Positions 51,817 to 62,801 of a stretch of DNA of 64,000 bases are shown piece after piece. Source of the DNA: Adineta ricciae (taxonomy: Eukaryota > Rotifera > Eurotatoria > Adinetida > Adinetidae). The stretch's first letter is position 1, and every line of letters starts with the position of its first letter. The position numbers were made by a program, and so were the translations under genes. Under the pieces are notes generated by a model, which was not told the DNA's origin, ran no database searches, and saw only the letters and a list, made by a program, of their open reading frames with translations. The stretch is taken from assembly GCA_905250025.1 (NCBI GenBank), contig CAJNOJ010000043.1, forward strand, positions 434,001 to 498,000, read 5' to 3'.

Positions 51817-52260
51817 GTGATTCGTATGTTCTTGTGAAGTAGTTTGGATTACTTCGAAGGTATTTTGCTAATCACCCTCACCCAGCGGTAGAATATTGTC
51901 AGATGCAATCAATGTAGTAGATTGGATCAAACCATATAGTTCTGATAATATAAAATCAGGAGAGTAATCAAAACTATTAGGATCGATAAAAATGAGATCT
52001 AGTGAACAAATGATAGAATTTGTTGAATCAACGATGACTTTCATTCGATTCTCAACGAGCTACAGACAAGAAATATATATTGAAACAACCATAGATAACA
52101 GGATACAAACTACAAGTAAATCAGTAAGAGTTCGACCCTTTCGATTACCAATATTTCATCAACCATTCTCGTGTTCATCCATATCAATCAGTTGTATTGA
52201 TTGTATTTTGAACATTATCTGACCGGCTTCTTTGAAGAACATAATTGAGAAATGATGCGT
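51817..52260 (-). pseudogene. COMT-like pseudogene
   Basis: Read against the intact COMT-like gene just upstream on the same strand, this stretch keeps alignable DNA at both ends. 51830-52045 follows the C-terminal part of the gene (compare 52560-52800), and 52140-52260 follows its N-terminal exon (compare 53040-53165, including the IDRYGW and NIGDQKG region). The middle is shortened and no frame stays open. It is a decayed tandem copy. Confidence 0.85.
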
Positions 52261-52481
52261 AAGCAGAACACATTTTCAAATAGAAAACGAAACTTCAATT
52301 TTGCCAACGTCAATGAGAACGTTTTCCAAGCTTGACAAATTTAATATTGGGCGTATCTGTGACATCCGAATAGTAAGAGCTTTCTTATTCATCTCAATGA
52401 TGAGTCCACTTTCCAAAGCATTTATTTTTAATTTGCTTATTAAAAACAAAATGAAACAAATATGTGACATATATCAAATAA

Positions 52482-53181
52482 TTAATTTCGTACTGTTACT
52501 TCAACCCCATCCACCATATCGTTCGTATACTCAACAAATGATTCATGAGTTTTCGTTCTATAATTTGGATTATTTCGAATATATTGTAGATAGCCAGGCG
52601 CACCTGGTGCAATAACATTATCCGCTACGATCATTGTTCCCGATCGGATTAAACCATATTCTTCCAATAGTTTAAAATCGCGTAGATAATGTGTTCCATA
52701 ATGATCAATAAAAATAAAATCGAATGAGTTTATATGAAGTTTTTCGGTTAATTGAGGAATCACACGTTCGGTAGAGTCGACGATGAATCGAATTCGATCA
52801 TCAACGCCCGCGTGTTTGTGAATAGCACGAGCGATTTCTGTTGTTTCTGGATTCATATCTACGCAAATAATCACAGCATCGTTCGGCAACTGAGCAGCCA
52901 TTCTTAGTGAACTGTAACCAAGAAAACTACCTAAATGACAACGACTGACTGGTAAAAGAAATTCTCCGGGAGAACACAGATCGATTACCGAGTTCGAGAA
53001 CTGTTTTCGGCTTTCGTGAACGAATTGCTTCGTCAAGAATTTGACCTTTCTGATCGCCAATATTCATCAGCCATCCCTTTGTCCATCCGTATCGATCAAT
53101 AGTATTGATCACACTTTGAATATTTCCCGCTTGGCTATGTTTCAAAACATAATCGAGAAATCCCGCATGTGAATGTTGCAT
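52482..53181 (-). CDS. Catechol O-methyltransferase-like protein
   Basis: SAM-dependent methyltransferase of the COMT/TOMT type. Two exons (53181-52989, 52930-52482) give 213 aa. Blocks match COMT in order: LDYVLKHSQAGNIQSVINTI, WLMNIGDQKGQILDEAI, TVLELGSFLGYSSLRMA (SAM loop), VIICVDMNPETTEIAR, FDFIFIDHYGTHYLRD (first Mg Asp), GTMIVADNVIAPGAPGYLQY (Asp and Asn ligands) and SFVEYTNDMVDGVEVTV. The catalytic Lys that follows DHW in COMT is Gly here (DHYG), as if closer to TOMT, which also lacks it. No signal or membrane segment, so it is probably cytosolic. TATATAA lies 38 bases upstream of the ATG. Confidence 0.9.
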
Positions 53182-53218
53182 TTTAAGTGAGAATTATAAT
53201 GAGCACGGCGACGCATGG

Positions 53219-53225
53219 TTATATA
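53219..53225 (-). promoter_or_regulatory. TATA-like box of the COMT-like gene
   Basis: TATATAA on the minus strand, 38 bases before the ATG at 53181. The divergent small gene starts at 53281, so both promoters lie within 100 bases. Confidence 0.45.
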
Positions 53226-53280
53226 GGAAGATGATTTTCTGCACTTTCACAATGACATAGCAAAAAATATTTATTCAGAC

Positions 53281-53416
53281 ATGATGGCTTCTTTTCTTTC
53301 TGTCCTACTCTTTTTAAATGTCGGTATAGTGATGTCAGATGATGAAAGTAAGTTTACTACATGATTCGGTTACTGTTTTCTTATTTATTTATGCTTTTAT
53401 TCAGAAGGAAGGTAAA
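53281..53416 (+). CDS. Possible tiny secreted peptide gene
   Basis: ATG at 53281 opens a near-perfect signal peptide (ASFLSVLLFLNVGIVMS). A GTAAGT donor follows DDE, and an ATTCAG acceptor lies about 52 bases later; splicing gives DDEKGR and a stop, 25 aa in all. A mature part of only a few residues is odd. It may be the first exon of a gene whose other exons are lost, or a pseudogene. The end given is approximate. Confidence 0.3.
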
Positions 53417-53431
53417 CATTTCGTCATAAAA

Positions 53432-53854
53432 TTAAACAGTTACTCGTTGAACATGAATCGTATAGGTTGGACCAACTTTATCTCCATCTCGAATATATAA
53501 TTCAATGGTGGTCTCATTCGTTGTCAATGGCATAGGAATTTTATTGGATTGCCAGTACTGTTTACTAGTCAAAATTTGAAAAAGCTGACCATCCTGTTTG
53601 ATAACGATTCCGGCTGTTTTACTTTCTAGCTGGCCAGCAAATAAATAGAAAGCAGTGTGTGGGCCATAGAGTTTACTTGGTGGTGGAACAACAAAAGAAT
53701 ACGAATAGAATTGTTCTTGGTAGGGCGGTGATAATTTCATTGCTGGTTCAAAGATCATCGACGGGAATAAATAGTCCAATTGCCAATCAGGTTGAAACTC
53801 TACGGCGCGCAAGACAACAATGGAGCATAGAAGAACATAAAGTTTAGATATCAT
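53432..53854 (-). CDS. Secreted protein of unknown family
   Basis: Single-exon frame. Starting at the ATG 53852-53854 gives 140 aa with a clean signal peptide (MISKLYVLLCSIVVLRAVEF). A longer start adds 11 residues but spoils the signal. The mature part has no Cys and looks beta-rich (TAFYLFAGQLESKTAGIVIK, TTIELYIRDGDKVGPTYTIH). TATAAAGG lies 43 bases upstream, which supports the shorter start and active transcription. No family recognised. Confidence 0.6.
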   Translation of the reverse strand: MISKLYVLLCSIVVLRAVEFQPDWQLDYLFPSMIFEPAMKLSPPYQEQFYSYSFVVPPPSKLYGPHTAFYLFAGQLESKTAGIVIKQDGQLFQILTSKQYWQSNKIPMPLTTNETTIELYIRDGDKVGPTYTIHVQRVTV

Positions 53855-53896
53855 CGTGCTAAGATCGAACAGATAACTATTTTGCACAATCGCACA

Positions 53897-53904
53897 CCTT
53901 TATA
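53897..53904 (-). promoter_or_regulatory. TATA box of the secreted 140-aa protein gene
   Basis: TATAAAGG on the minus strand, 43 bases before the chosen ATG at 53854. Confidence 0.55.
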
Positions 53905-54182
53905 GACAACTGAAAGTGACACGTTAAGCTCTTTTAAATCGATTTAGATTAGAAAGTAATTAAAAGGAAAGAAAATATACGTGTTTTTATACTAAGTCAT
54001 TGTGGATTATATACATTCGCTTGATATCAGTAATTATGATGATTTTGCAGAAAATGCAGAGCAAATTAGTGAAACTTGACAATGCACATATTCGATCATA
54101 GTTTGTATGAGTATATCTACGATATACTTTTATTTGTTTGAGTTACGTGTGTTCATAATAAGAGCAGTAGAGCAACAACTAT

Positions 54183-55810
54183 TTACAGATAAAAGCAAAA
54201 GAATAACAAAGCTAGTACAATTATAACTGTCATTTCCATACTAAAATAAAATCGACGAGGTGCATGGCCTGTTTCTGCAATTATCTTTCGTTCTTCGTGC
54301 AAACCTTTCAAACGCTGTGGACTATACACACCAAAATATTCACTTATCCAATTATTTGTGCGATACAAATTTATACCCATGTCATTCAAGTAGATTTCCA
54401 TCGATGCTAGCCAATAGTATCGATAGTCATACTCATTTCGACGAAAGATGCTTCGAACAAACAAACGGTTGGAGTTAATTTCTTCGTGCATCTGCTGTGC
54501 AGTTTGAGGCAGTCGAAGTCGTTTGAGAAAGTATTCCGAAATCCAGTGGCTAGCAACTTCAGCTACCATCAAATTGCCTGCAGAGCCTGTAAAACCAATG
54601 AAAGCTATATTTGGTATGCCAACAGGCAGTACACGGCGATAGAGATTAAGTTCGGTATTATCAGCTGGGTGGGACAAGCCCAGCATCTCGACATGTTCGG
54701 GAGAAAAGAATGGAAAGCTTCGAATAAAGCCAGTTGCTAAAATGATCATGTCTGCCTGTAAATCTTCGCCTGAATTGAGACGAATCGTTGTTGCATCAAC
54801 AATTTCTTTGATCGTATCGAGTTTTCCAATAATACGGCCATTATGTTTTAGCGATAGAAAATCAGTTGGAATCATAGAGATATTTTCTTGACTACGGAAT
54901 GAATGCTGTGGAATAAATACACCATCTTCTGTCAGGTCCGTTCCATGTATTGACATGATATCATTCGATATGATCTCAATCATGGTTGTGAATAGCTTGG
55001 GGTAATTTTTATGCAGTAAACGAAAGATTTTACTGTATGAACCATTCGGCAGTGGAACAAAAGGAGTCGCAAAGATGCGTGTAAACAACATTCGTGCAGG
55101 CAGTAGATTATGAACGATGCGACGAGGAATCATCCAGTGCGCTTTACGAAACACCATGTGACACGAACGAGCATGATGACCTGCAATCACAGCCATATCG
55201 GTTGCACATTTTCCCTGTCCGACTATCACAACACGTTTGTTTCTGACTTGATCATGCGACTTAACAGCAGATGGTGGCACAATTAGACCAGCAAACTTAT
55301 TCTGGCCAGGATAGGTTGGCAGATGAGGATGAGAGTAGAGACCACTAGCAACAACAACTAAGTGAAATTCATGTGTTCGTTCTTCGCCATTCTCATTTTC
55401 AGTCTTAATAATCCACGGGGTGCTTTCATTTTTCAGATCTTCTTTTGATACTGAGAGAACACGTGTTCGAAAATGAATTCGATCAGTAATGTGAAACAGA
55501 TCGGCATATTTTTGTAGATAGTTGTGAACATTTTGCCAAGGTGCAAATTCTAGAATTTTAAGGAGATGTATATTCAACCAAAATACTATCAATGTCTACC
55601 TTCCCCACTGAATAGATCAGAGAACTCAAAAGTTCCACCCGGCTGTTGACTATGTAAATTAGCGTATGCAGACTGTTCACACCAAATACCGCCTAATTCC
55701 TTTTGCTGATCAAAGAGAGTTACATCGAATCCGTCATCTAAAAGTGTCTTGGCACACACTAAACCGCTAGCACCTGCACCGACGATGGCTACTGTTCTCG
55801 TTCGTTTCAT
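54183..55810 (-). CDS. Flavin-containing monooxygenase-like protein
   Basis: Two exons (55810-55600, 55549-54183) give 525 aa. The N-terminal FAD motif is VAIVGAGASGLVCAKTLLDD, with KELGGIWCEQSAYANLHSQQ (GG.W block of FMOs). The NADP motif is KRVVIVGQGKCATDMAVIAG. The FMO-type motif is degenerate: FAGLIVPPSAVKSHD has Pro where the signature His should be. The late ILATGFIRSFPFF block is present. The C-terminus has a hydrophobic anchor (TVIIVLALLFFCFYL), as in ER-bound FMOs. It probably oxygenates N- or S-containing or other small molecules, but the substrate cannot be told. Bdelloids hold many acquired oxidoreductases; that origin is possible but not shown here. Confidence 0.85.
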
Positions 55811-56634
55811 GTTTTATTGTTTGATACAACATATCAATTCACGATATATATACACAGTATCGAAAAGATGTGACAAATATACATCTATCTTGTTTGTCAT
55901 AGAAGAAATGCAGATACGAAAATATAGATTACGCAGATTGAGTCAATGTGCGTTGTGAGTTATATTTAGTCGCGAGCATTCATGCATTAAATGCTTTGTA
56001 ACTATAAAATACTTGACCGATTTTTAGAAGAAAACTGGTGAGTTTATTCGACTACATTCGAACTCTGTTTTATTCTCTCATTAAAAAAACATCACTGGCT
56101 TTTCCATCCAGGGAGCGTTCATTTATATGAAAATCCTAGCGATCTTATGCTAAGTAACCTTGCATGAAGTTTCCTACTGTTTGGGACTTCTTTACTGTCA
56201 TCGCGTGAAATGTCTTTTCTATAGTCACCGCAGCTGGTGTTACATAAGATAGAGAAACGATTGTCGGAGAATTTCGATGAGCGTCTAGAGATTTATCATG
56301 ACCTCAACATTCTCAAAGTAGATCAAGTATCTTGCAATGTGCTCGAGATCATGATTTTAGTCGCTGGGAATAACTGAAAACGGACAGATGAATCTTCGAA
56401 GTTAAGACTGAGATCAAAATAAAATTTCAAACTAAAAAGTCAGGGCTTTTTTCTGGGCAATTTCAACATTTTCCACTCGAGAAAAGCCGGAAGACGCTGG
56501 AGGAAAACAGCAATTTTCCTACTCGGAATGCTTATATCTTTTGCATGAAAGCGTACGAATACCAGAGAACCTACCACATCCGCGTCAAATTCTTTTATTT
56601 ATGTATTTATCTTTGTTTTTATTAGAAATTGATT
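55811..56634. other. Intergenic region, no gene seen
   Basis: Region between the FMO-like gene start and the 3' end of the next minus-strand gene. An ATATATATA stretch near 55844 may be part of the FMO promoter. No reading frame of note. Confidence 0.45.
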
Positions 56635-57848
56635 TTATAATAAGATTGGGCGCTGTACAAGAGGTAATTGTTGAACAGAGGAATACATTTTCTCATCGTT
56701 AGCTGTTGTTCTCAGTCGGTAATCTAACACAATTGCTTGTTCTCGATGTTCAATACACGTTATTTGTATTAAATCAAGTATCGATCGATTACCAATAAGG
56801 AGATAACGTTCACGTAAATGGTCTAATTCTTTCAAATTTGATAAACTTATTTGATAAACTAGTGGACGTTTGATGTTTTTGAATAATCTTTCGAATGGAA
56901 TATGTTGTTCTGTGCATATACGTTCGAACTCATCAATTACCAATGAACGAGCTTTCGACTAAAACAAAAGAATAACATTCAATCATGCTGATGGCAGTTT
57001 GTTAAATATTTTCTGTATGAATAAACATGTATTATAATTAGAATATGTAAATGTTCACGATTTTCATGTTCTTCCTACGCTGGCTTGTTTTCTGTCGATG
57101 CCTGGACAAAATACTACTTGTCGTTAGTATTAAATTATAATCTATTCATGGAGAATTCTTTTATGTAATGACAATTAGAGAAACATGATACAATCCAGTC
57201 TAACAACAGATTCTTATTCAATGAGTACTCTAAAAAAGCTGTCGATTTCCTAAAAATAGCAGATGTCCATGATGTTTTTGCAAAATGAGCGCTTTTATCA
57301 ATATCAAGCTGTTTCTTTCAATTACAAAAACACGTTTTTGAGTAAATTAGCTCTAGCGGAAAAAACGCAACATATGACATAACTAGATAACTTTAAAACA
57401 TTGACAATGGATTTACATAACGCGCCTGTGACTTGGATTTAATCATTACCTGTATGCAGAATTGAAATGGTTTGGAAAGGTAATTCAACGATTTGATTTG
57501 TATATTACTGATTAGAAATTGTAACTTTTGCTGTTCATTGTTTAAGACAATTGTGATGAGTTTGATATCGAAACTAATTCGAAAGCGCATGAAACGGTAT
57601 TCATGTGGCGTGGCATGAAAAACTAATTGAATGCCATTATCATGACAGAGTAAATCTTGAAAAGATTCGTCTTCGGTAATTATACATAACATACGGATTT
57701 TTTGTCGAATGATGTCTTCATTAATGTAGATATGGTTGTTACGAAATTCACTGATGAATTCATTCGAACAACGTAAGTTTTTCAGCAATTGAACTAACGT
57801 GTTTTTGTTGATGAGAAATTGCGTCGCCAATTGCGTGAAGATATTCAT
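56635..57848 (-). CDS. Protein of unknown function
   Basis: Two exons (57848-57450, 56958-56635) join in phase 0 to a 240-aa frame with a long intron of 491 bases. The N-terminal half has helical blocks (FTQLATQFLINKNTLVQLLK) and a beta part (YRFMRFRISFDIKLITIVLN). Exon 2 begins SKARSLVIDEFERICTEQH and is again mixed alpha/beta. No signal peptide or membrane segment. I recognise no family. The consistent splice phase and even composition argue for a real gene. Confidence 0.55.
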
Positions 57849-59308
57849 TTGAATGGTTGCCAGAGTATATGCAACACAGAAGAATGTGTGAAGAAGTAGA
57901 TGTATATACCACAGTACGAGACAATATGAGAGAAAACGAGACAGGAAAGGAAAGAACTCTATGATGACAGCTAGAGCTGTTTTACAGTGAACTAAATATC
58001 GAATAGAACGAGAAGAAAGAGAGATGTGTTAATTGTTCTCTCTTTCACAACTCGTTCATTGTCTATATCAATGCTGTCTAAGAAAGAGATTGACTCTGCC
58101 TGTCTAGCGAAAACACCAGTACTACCATACTTGCTTCCGATCATCCAAATTCATCAGTATAAAAACGGAAGTCAATTGAAATATCAAAGCAAATACAATA
58201 AGATCCTCAGTTTCTCTAGTGATGATATCCGGCGAAGAAAAGACGATCGTCATTTGTGTAGTTTTCACCATGAAACTCTTCAAAGCATATCTTATCGGCG
58301 AAAACAAACGGATATGCAGCTAATACATTTATTGATGAGATTTTCTTCCAGATCTGCATTCTTTTTAACTTTGCTTCGAATATTCACAAGGAAACGTGCC
58401 TATTTCAGGCGGATGTTCATATAGAAACTATTTAACTAGTTAAAAGACATGTGAATGACAAGAAAAGCATACTTTCATCTGAATTACTTTCCATATGGTA
58501 AAACTTCATACATAAATAATTAGTTTGCAATGGTGCATTGGCAAATATCAGGAGGAATTCATTGCTTAGTCCTTTGATAAATAGAGGAAGAGTCATGTCA
58601 TCTGTGATTATTACTTCGAAACGATCGTCATCCTATTCTTCCTTGTCAACAGAGTATTTTGAAGTCTTACAACATGATAAAAGACTTCGACGTCTTCATC
58701 TCGGAGCTGACAAACTTGGAAAAAATGAGATGGTGTTTAAATTTTAATCGAGAAAATCATTTCATATCACTAATTTTATGTATGCGGGCAATACTCATAC
58801 ATCTAACATACAATCACATGTTAGTAGTTCATTGTATGATTGCGTTAAATTCTATTCAAGAAGTAGGAACTAAGCAAAACTACGGCAAAATAATGCTAAA
58901 TGATCAATGACATTCGCATATATAGTTTTATTAGGAATGAATATGATAAACGATACAAAGTAGTAGGAACATCAATACAACAAATTTTAAATAAGCGATC
59001 ACTCTATCAGTGCGTGGCAAACTCGCCGGTATCATAGGTGACTTTTTGATTAAATTCTCATATTTCGCTGTGAATATAACCAGGTGTGTTTCATGTTTTG
59101 AATATGTTTCGTATAGAAGACTGACTTCTTTCCAAAGAATGACAAAACAGAGTGCGTGAGAATATATAAAGACTAATATCACTTGTTAATTTTTCTTATT
59201 TGATTCTATTTTTGTATTCGCACATCATTCATAGCCTTGCCTTATTTGTTAATAAGAATTAAAGTCCAAAACAAAATTATCGATACTTGCTTTGTCTTTT
59301 GCATCATA
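57849..59308. other. Intergenic region, no gene supported
   Basis: About 1.5 kb. Two frames (58026-58424 and 58538-58910) have no recognisable motif and unclear starts. A TATATAAAG sequence near 59164 could serve the granulin gene. Confidence 0.4.
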
Positions 59309-59626
59309 ATGAAGCTGTTTGTAATTATCCTAGTTCTCACATTGATCATAATGGTATACGCGAATAGTCATGAAGAGAAACCACCGGTGAATTCTGAGAT
59401 TATCTGTCCTGATGGAGTGTCCGTCTGTCCATCAACTAGCACATGTTGTATTTCTGTCGACGGTGATTACTCTTGCTGTCCAATTGAAAGTGGCGTCTGT
59501 TGTTCGGATCATATCCATTGTTGTCCTAAACATTACAAATGCGATTTAAAAATCTTCAAATGTGATCGTGTTTTCAACGCCAAAATTCTTTCAATGGAAC
59601 CATCATTGAATAAAGTTGAAATTTAA
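59309..59626 (+). CDS. Secreted single-domain granulin
   Basis: 105 aa. The signal peptide is MKLFVIILVLTLIIMVYANS. One full granulin/epithelin module follows, with twelve Cys in the canonical order of single, single, four CC pairs, single, single: CPDGVSVCPSTSTCC, then DYSCCPIESGVCC, SDHIHCCPKHYKC and DLKIFKC. It ends with about 20 non-granulin residues. Animal progranulins usually string several modules and act as secreted growth or lysosomal factors. A one-module gene resembles the short granulins of some invertebrates. Start chosen at the ATG that gives the signal peptide, ignoring an upstream in-frame extension. Confidence 0.9.
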   Translation: MKLFVIILVLTLIIMVYANSHEEKPPVNSEIICPDGVSVCPSTSTCCISVDGDYSCCPIESGVCCSDHIHCCPKHYKCDLKIFKCDRVFNAKILSMEPSLNKVEI

Positions 59627-60384
59627 ATTCAGTATTGTGTAGATATTGGAATGGTTCGGGACAATATGAATTCTGGTTTTTGTTTTAGTAATACTACAAT
59701 AAAGATGATTTATGCCATGCATAAAGAAATGGCTTTTTGCATTGAAAATAGTTGTAGAACAGGTAGATCTAGAAGGACGACATCTGAAGTAAAAGAATTC
59801 CCAGTGAAACTTTCTCTCTCTATGAATATCAATGAACGAGACAAGTGTGAAATTAGATCCGATGTTCTTCGTCGAATATTTTTTGAATATCGAAGAGGTC
59901 AATAGTCCACCAAGATGCGTCGAACAGCTTGCGTACCTCATATGTCAACAACCGCGTGTTAGTCGGTCTAGCATTTGATATCTATCCCTTCTTTTCTCTA
60001 TTCCTCTCATCAGCATGGCGATGAAATGTTTGTTTACATGTCTTACGACTCTACTCAACAAAACTGCTTGTTCTCCTATTTGCTGGCTTCTCTGGGGGAA
60101 TGTTGTTGTTTGTTTTTTGTCGTCCTATACCATGTACTTCGACGATGGTTCTTTTTTTATTGGCGGCATAACAAGCAGTTTCTAATACCGGTATGTCAGA
60201 TTTCTGTTTTATTCAAGAAAACTTTTTGAATAATGAAGACGACGGATCGATGTCGACTTATCAAGTTTCACATAAGACTTCTAAAGACGTATATTTATGG
60301 TTGCTTATCACTAAGTATAGTTTGTGAAGAAATAGTATACAAGCATTTATAGATGTGCTGATTAAAATGTCAGTTATATTTCGT
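59627..60384. other. Intergenic region, no gene seen
   Basis: Convergent spacer between granulin and the Ig-like gene. Frames on both strands are short and without motifs. Confidence 0.45.
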
Positions 60385-61426
60385 TTAGAGGCGTTCGATG
60401 CGAAGATTAGTCCCATTGCTAGTCGATGACGAGCGGCGACTAGTTCGACGATGTTGACTTGTAATCGTATCCGTGTCATCGTTAGCAAATACTATCGAAT
60501 AGAACGCGAACTTTTTAAACATTTCTCACAAGAACACACTTCGTAGCTACCTGGATTGGTTTGTTCGATAATGATAGGTTCGACTGTACCAGGTCGTTTC
60601 GATAAACGCTGCGTTGATGAAGATGAATGTGGACGATACCGATACTTATTTGCCAAGAGAATCAAAGCGAACGTAATAAGTACAGCTATAAAACAATATA
60701 TTTGCAAAATAGTAAAGATTTAGATATCACTTTTTACCCGACATAGCTACAAGACCACCGACGACCTATATTAAGTGAGACGCAAATAGACTATAAAGTT
60801 GAAAAAATACAAAACTCCATTACATTAGGCCAATATTCCAACCAAAGGGTAGCAAACGGTGCTCCGTGTAAATTCAACAGTGCTTTTGAAACAATCCATT
60901 TGTTATTTTCCAGTTGGAAAAAATGATAGATTCCATTATCGCTTGCTTGAATATCCACAATAGTTAAAACTCCATTCGACGATATTGTATATCTCGATGA
61001 CGTACTTGCATTTACTGGATAATAAATTTGAGTGTGTTTATCAGGTAATAACCAATAGCATTGCGATTGAGGAAAGCACTGCGTTTTATTGAAAAGTGGC
61101 TCGAGGTGTACTGTAGTTCCATACGGTTTGTGGTACATCCATTTGTATTCTACTTTTGCACAAAATCCATTTTCAATAAACGACAAGAGCAGGAAAAAGC
61201 AAATCTAAATTACGAGAAATATTTATGTTATTGTATACAACTATTTGTTCATTATCATTTGTCGTTGACGACAAATAACAAACGGATTAGGTAGCTGTTC
61301 GATATGTAATTTGTATATTTCTTTTACAATGACGAATTCCACTACAGCAACTTTTCATTTAGTTTTATCTGGTTAAATCAACACAGCAGAGTAAGTTCTT
61401 ACCTTTGTATTTGTTCCTATTTCCAT
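60385..61426 (-). CDS. Ig-like type I membrane protein
   Basis: Five exons (61426-61403, 61204-60824, a 28-base micro-exon, 60685-60493, 60439-60385) give 226 aa. The signal peptide spans exons 1-2 (TKICFFLLLSFIENGFCA). The ectodomain ends with an Ig V-like strand pattern, GVLTIVDIQASDNGIYHFFQ, where the canonical Cys after Y.. is Phe; two other Cys (CFPQSQC) are close together. The transmembrane helix is VVGGLVAMSAVLITFALILLA, its first half coded by the micro-exon. The short tail is Ser/Arg-rich with a CSCEKC cluster. Surface adhesion or recognition is a reasonable guess only. Confidence 0.65.
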
Positions 61427-62042
61427 AGTTACTTTTTGTTTTTTGGATTATGTGTCTGTTGCCTATAAATACTTATGTTTTTACCGTTTGCTTTAATCTA
61501 TGATTTGATATTTGTCTATCGAGACAAGGCTCTCGACGAAAAGAAGCAGAAAGGTGACGGAAGACGATTGAATGTCATAATGTAGATTGACGAAAATCAA
61601 TTCTTTTCTGTTTATAATGTTTTCTGCAGGGAAGAAAAGGATGAGTTGAATTTTTTATCTACTATTCGATGACTCATTCTCTCAAGTTTTTATCAAATAC
61701 TTTTACCATTTCGTATTCGTAACTCTTTCTTTTATGCGTAGATATCTGCGATGAAAGTATTTCACGAATGTATCGGACATGCCTTAATCGTTTATGCTTG
61801 TCTTGTTTGTAGCTAACCTAGTCGTTGGCAAATTTGCTCTGCGATCGATGCTTGTAATAAAAACTACCCACATTGTGAATTCGACGTATATTAATGTGTA
61901 TCGCTTTCTTTTGTTCTATTATTTGAATAGCATCCCAATAATCGGCGCATACGAAAAGAAGCATGATTTTCGTATTCTGCCATGTGAATTACTTTTAGAT
62001 TTCATTTGTTTTTTTCTTGACGTTATTTTACCTACATACGTA
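61427..62042. other. Intergenic region
   Basis: Upstream of the first SOD gene and of the Ig-like gene (divergent). A reading frame runs in from 61794 and continues into the SOD, but the SOD signal peptide starts at 62043, so the extension is probably chance. Confidence 0.45.
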
Positions 62043-62801
62043 ATGTTCACATTAATTATTTGCGCTGTGCTCTTGATGGTTCATCAAGTGCAATGTTCGA
62101 TGAAAGCTGTAGCGGTTCTCTATGGAGATAACTCACCAACATCCTATGGTAGTTTAACATTTTCTCAAGCGGATGCTGGTGCACCCGTTCGAATCACTGG
62201 CACACTTTCAGGACTCAATGTCAGCAGCGCACACGTAAGTGTGAAACGTGAAAGAATCAAGGAAAAATGTTCTATTGTAGGGTTTTCATGTTCATGTTTA
62301 TCCAGTCTCAGATGGCACACCGAATTGTACAGCTGCTGGTGGACACTTTAATCCATACAGTTCGTTACGGAACTAATGTCAGTTGTTTACACATGACTGA
62401 TTGATATTTTCAGATGTTACTCATGGTTCAGAAACAGGTAATTTACGTACTCGACATGTTGGTGATCTCGGAAATATAACAACGAATGCCAATGGTGAAG
62501 TGACAATTGATAGGACAGATATAATTATTCAACTATACAATACTACACAGTCAATCATGAATCGAACTATAGTTGTCCATCGTATGCGTGATGACGGTGG
62601 CCAAAGTGGAGCCCCAGATAGTACGACAACAGGGTATGACAAATCATTAGCATGAAAAAATCAGTTTCAGTATATTCTTTTCATAGAAATGCTGGTGCTC
62701 GTGTTCTCTGTGGTTTGATTAAATCAGTTGCTGTTCATATGCAACCAACAATGTTCATTCTGTTCACTATTTTGACCATTGTTTTCATGCAATTATTCTA
62801 A
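62043..62801 (+). CDS. Extracellular Cu/Zn superoxide dismutase, copy 1
   Basis: Turns superoxide into oxygen and hydrogen peroxide outside the cell. The signal peptide is MFTLIICAVLLMVHQVQC. The SOD domain is MKAVAVLYGD..., GFHVHVYP (two Cu His), NCTAAGGHFNPY (bridging His and the disulfide Cys), THGSETG and RHVGDLGN (Zn ligands), TIVVHRMRDDGG (fourth Cu His) and NAGARVLCG (active-site Arg and partner Cys). All metal ligands are present. Several N-glycosylation sites occur. The C-terminus carries a hydrophobic tail (MFILFTILTIVFMQLF), which suggests a GPI or membrane anchor. Three introns, including one right after SSAH. Confidence 0.93.

Noticed and set aside
58026-58910. Two plus-strand frames of 132 and 83 codons
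   Set aside because: No motif, both strands open in places, no splice logic.
61794-62042. In-frame N-terminal extension of SOD copy 1
   Set aside because: The ATG at 62043 gives a proper signal peptide; copy 2 also starts directly with one.
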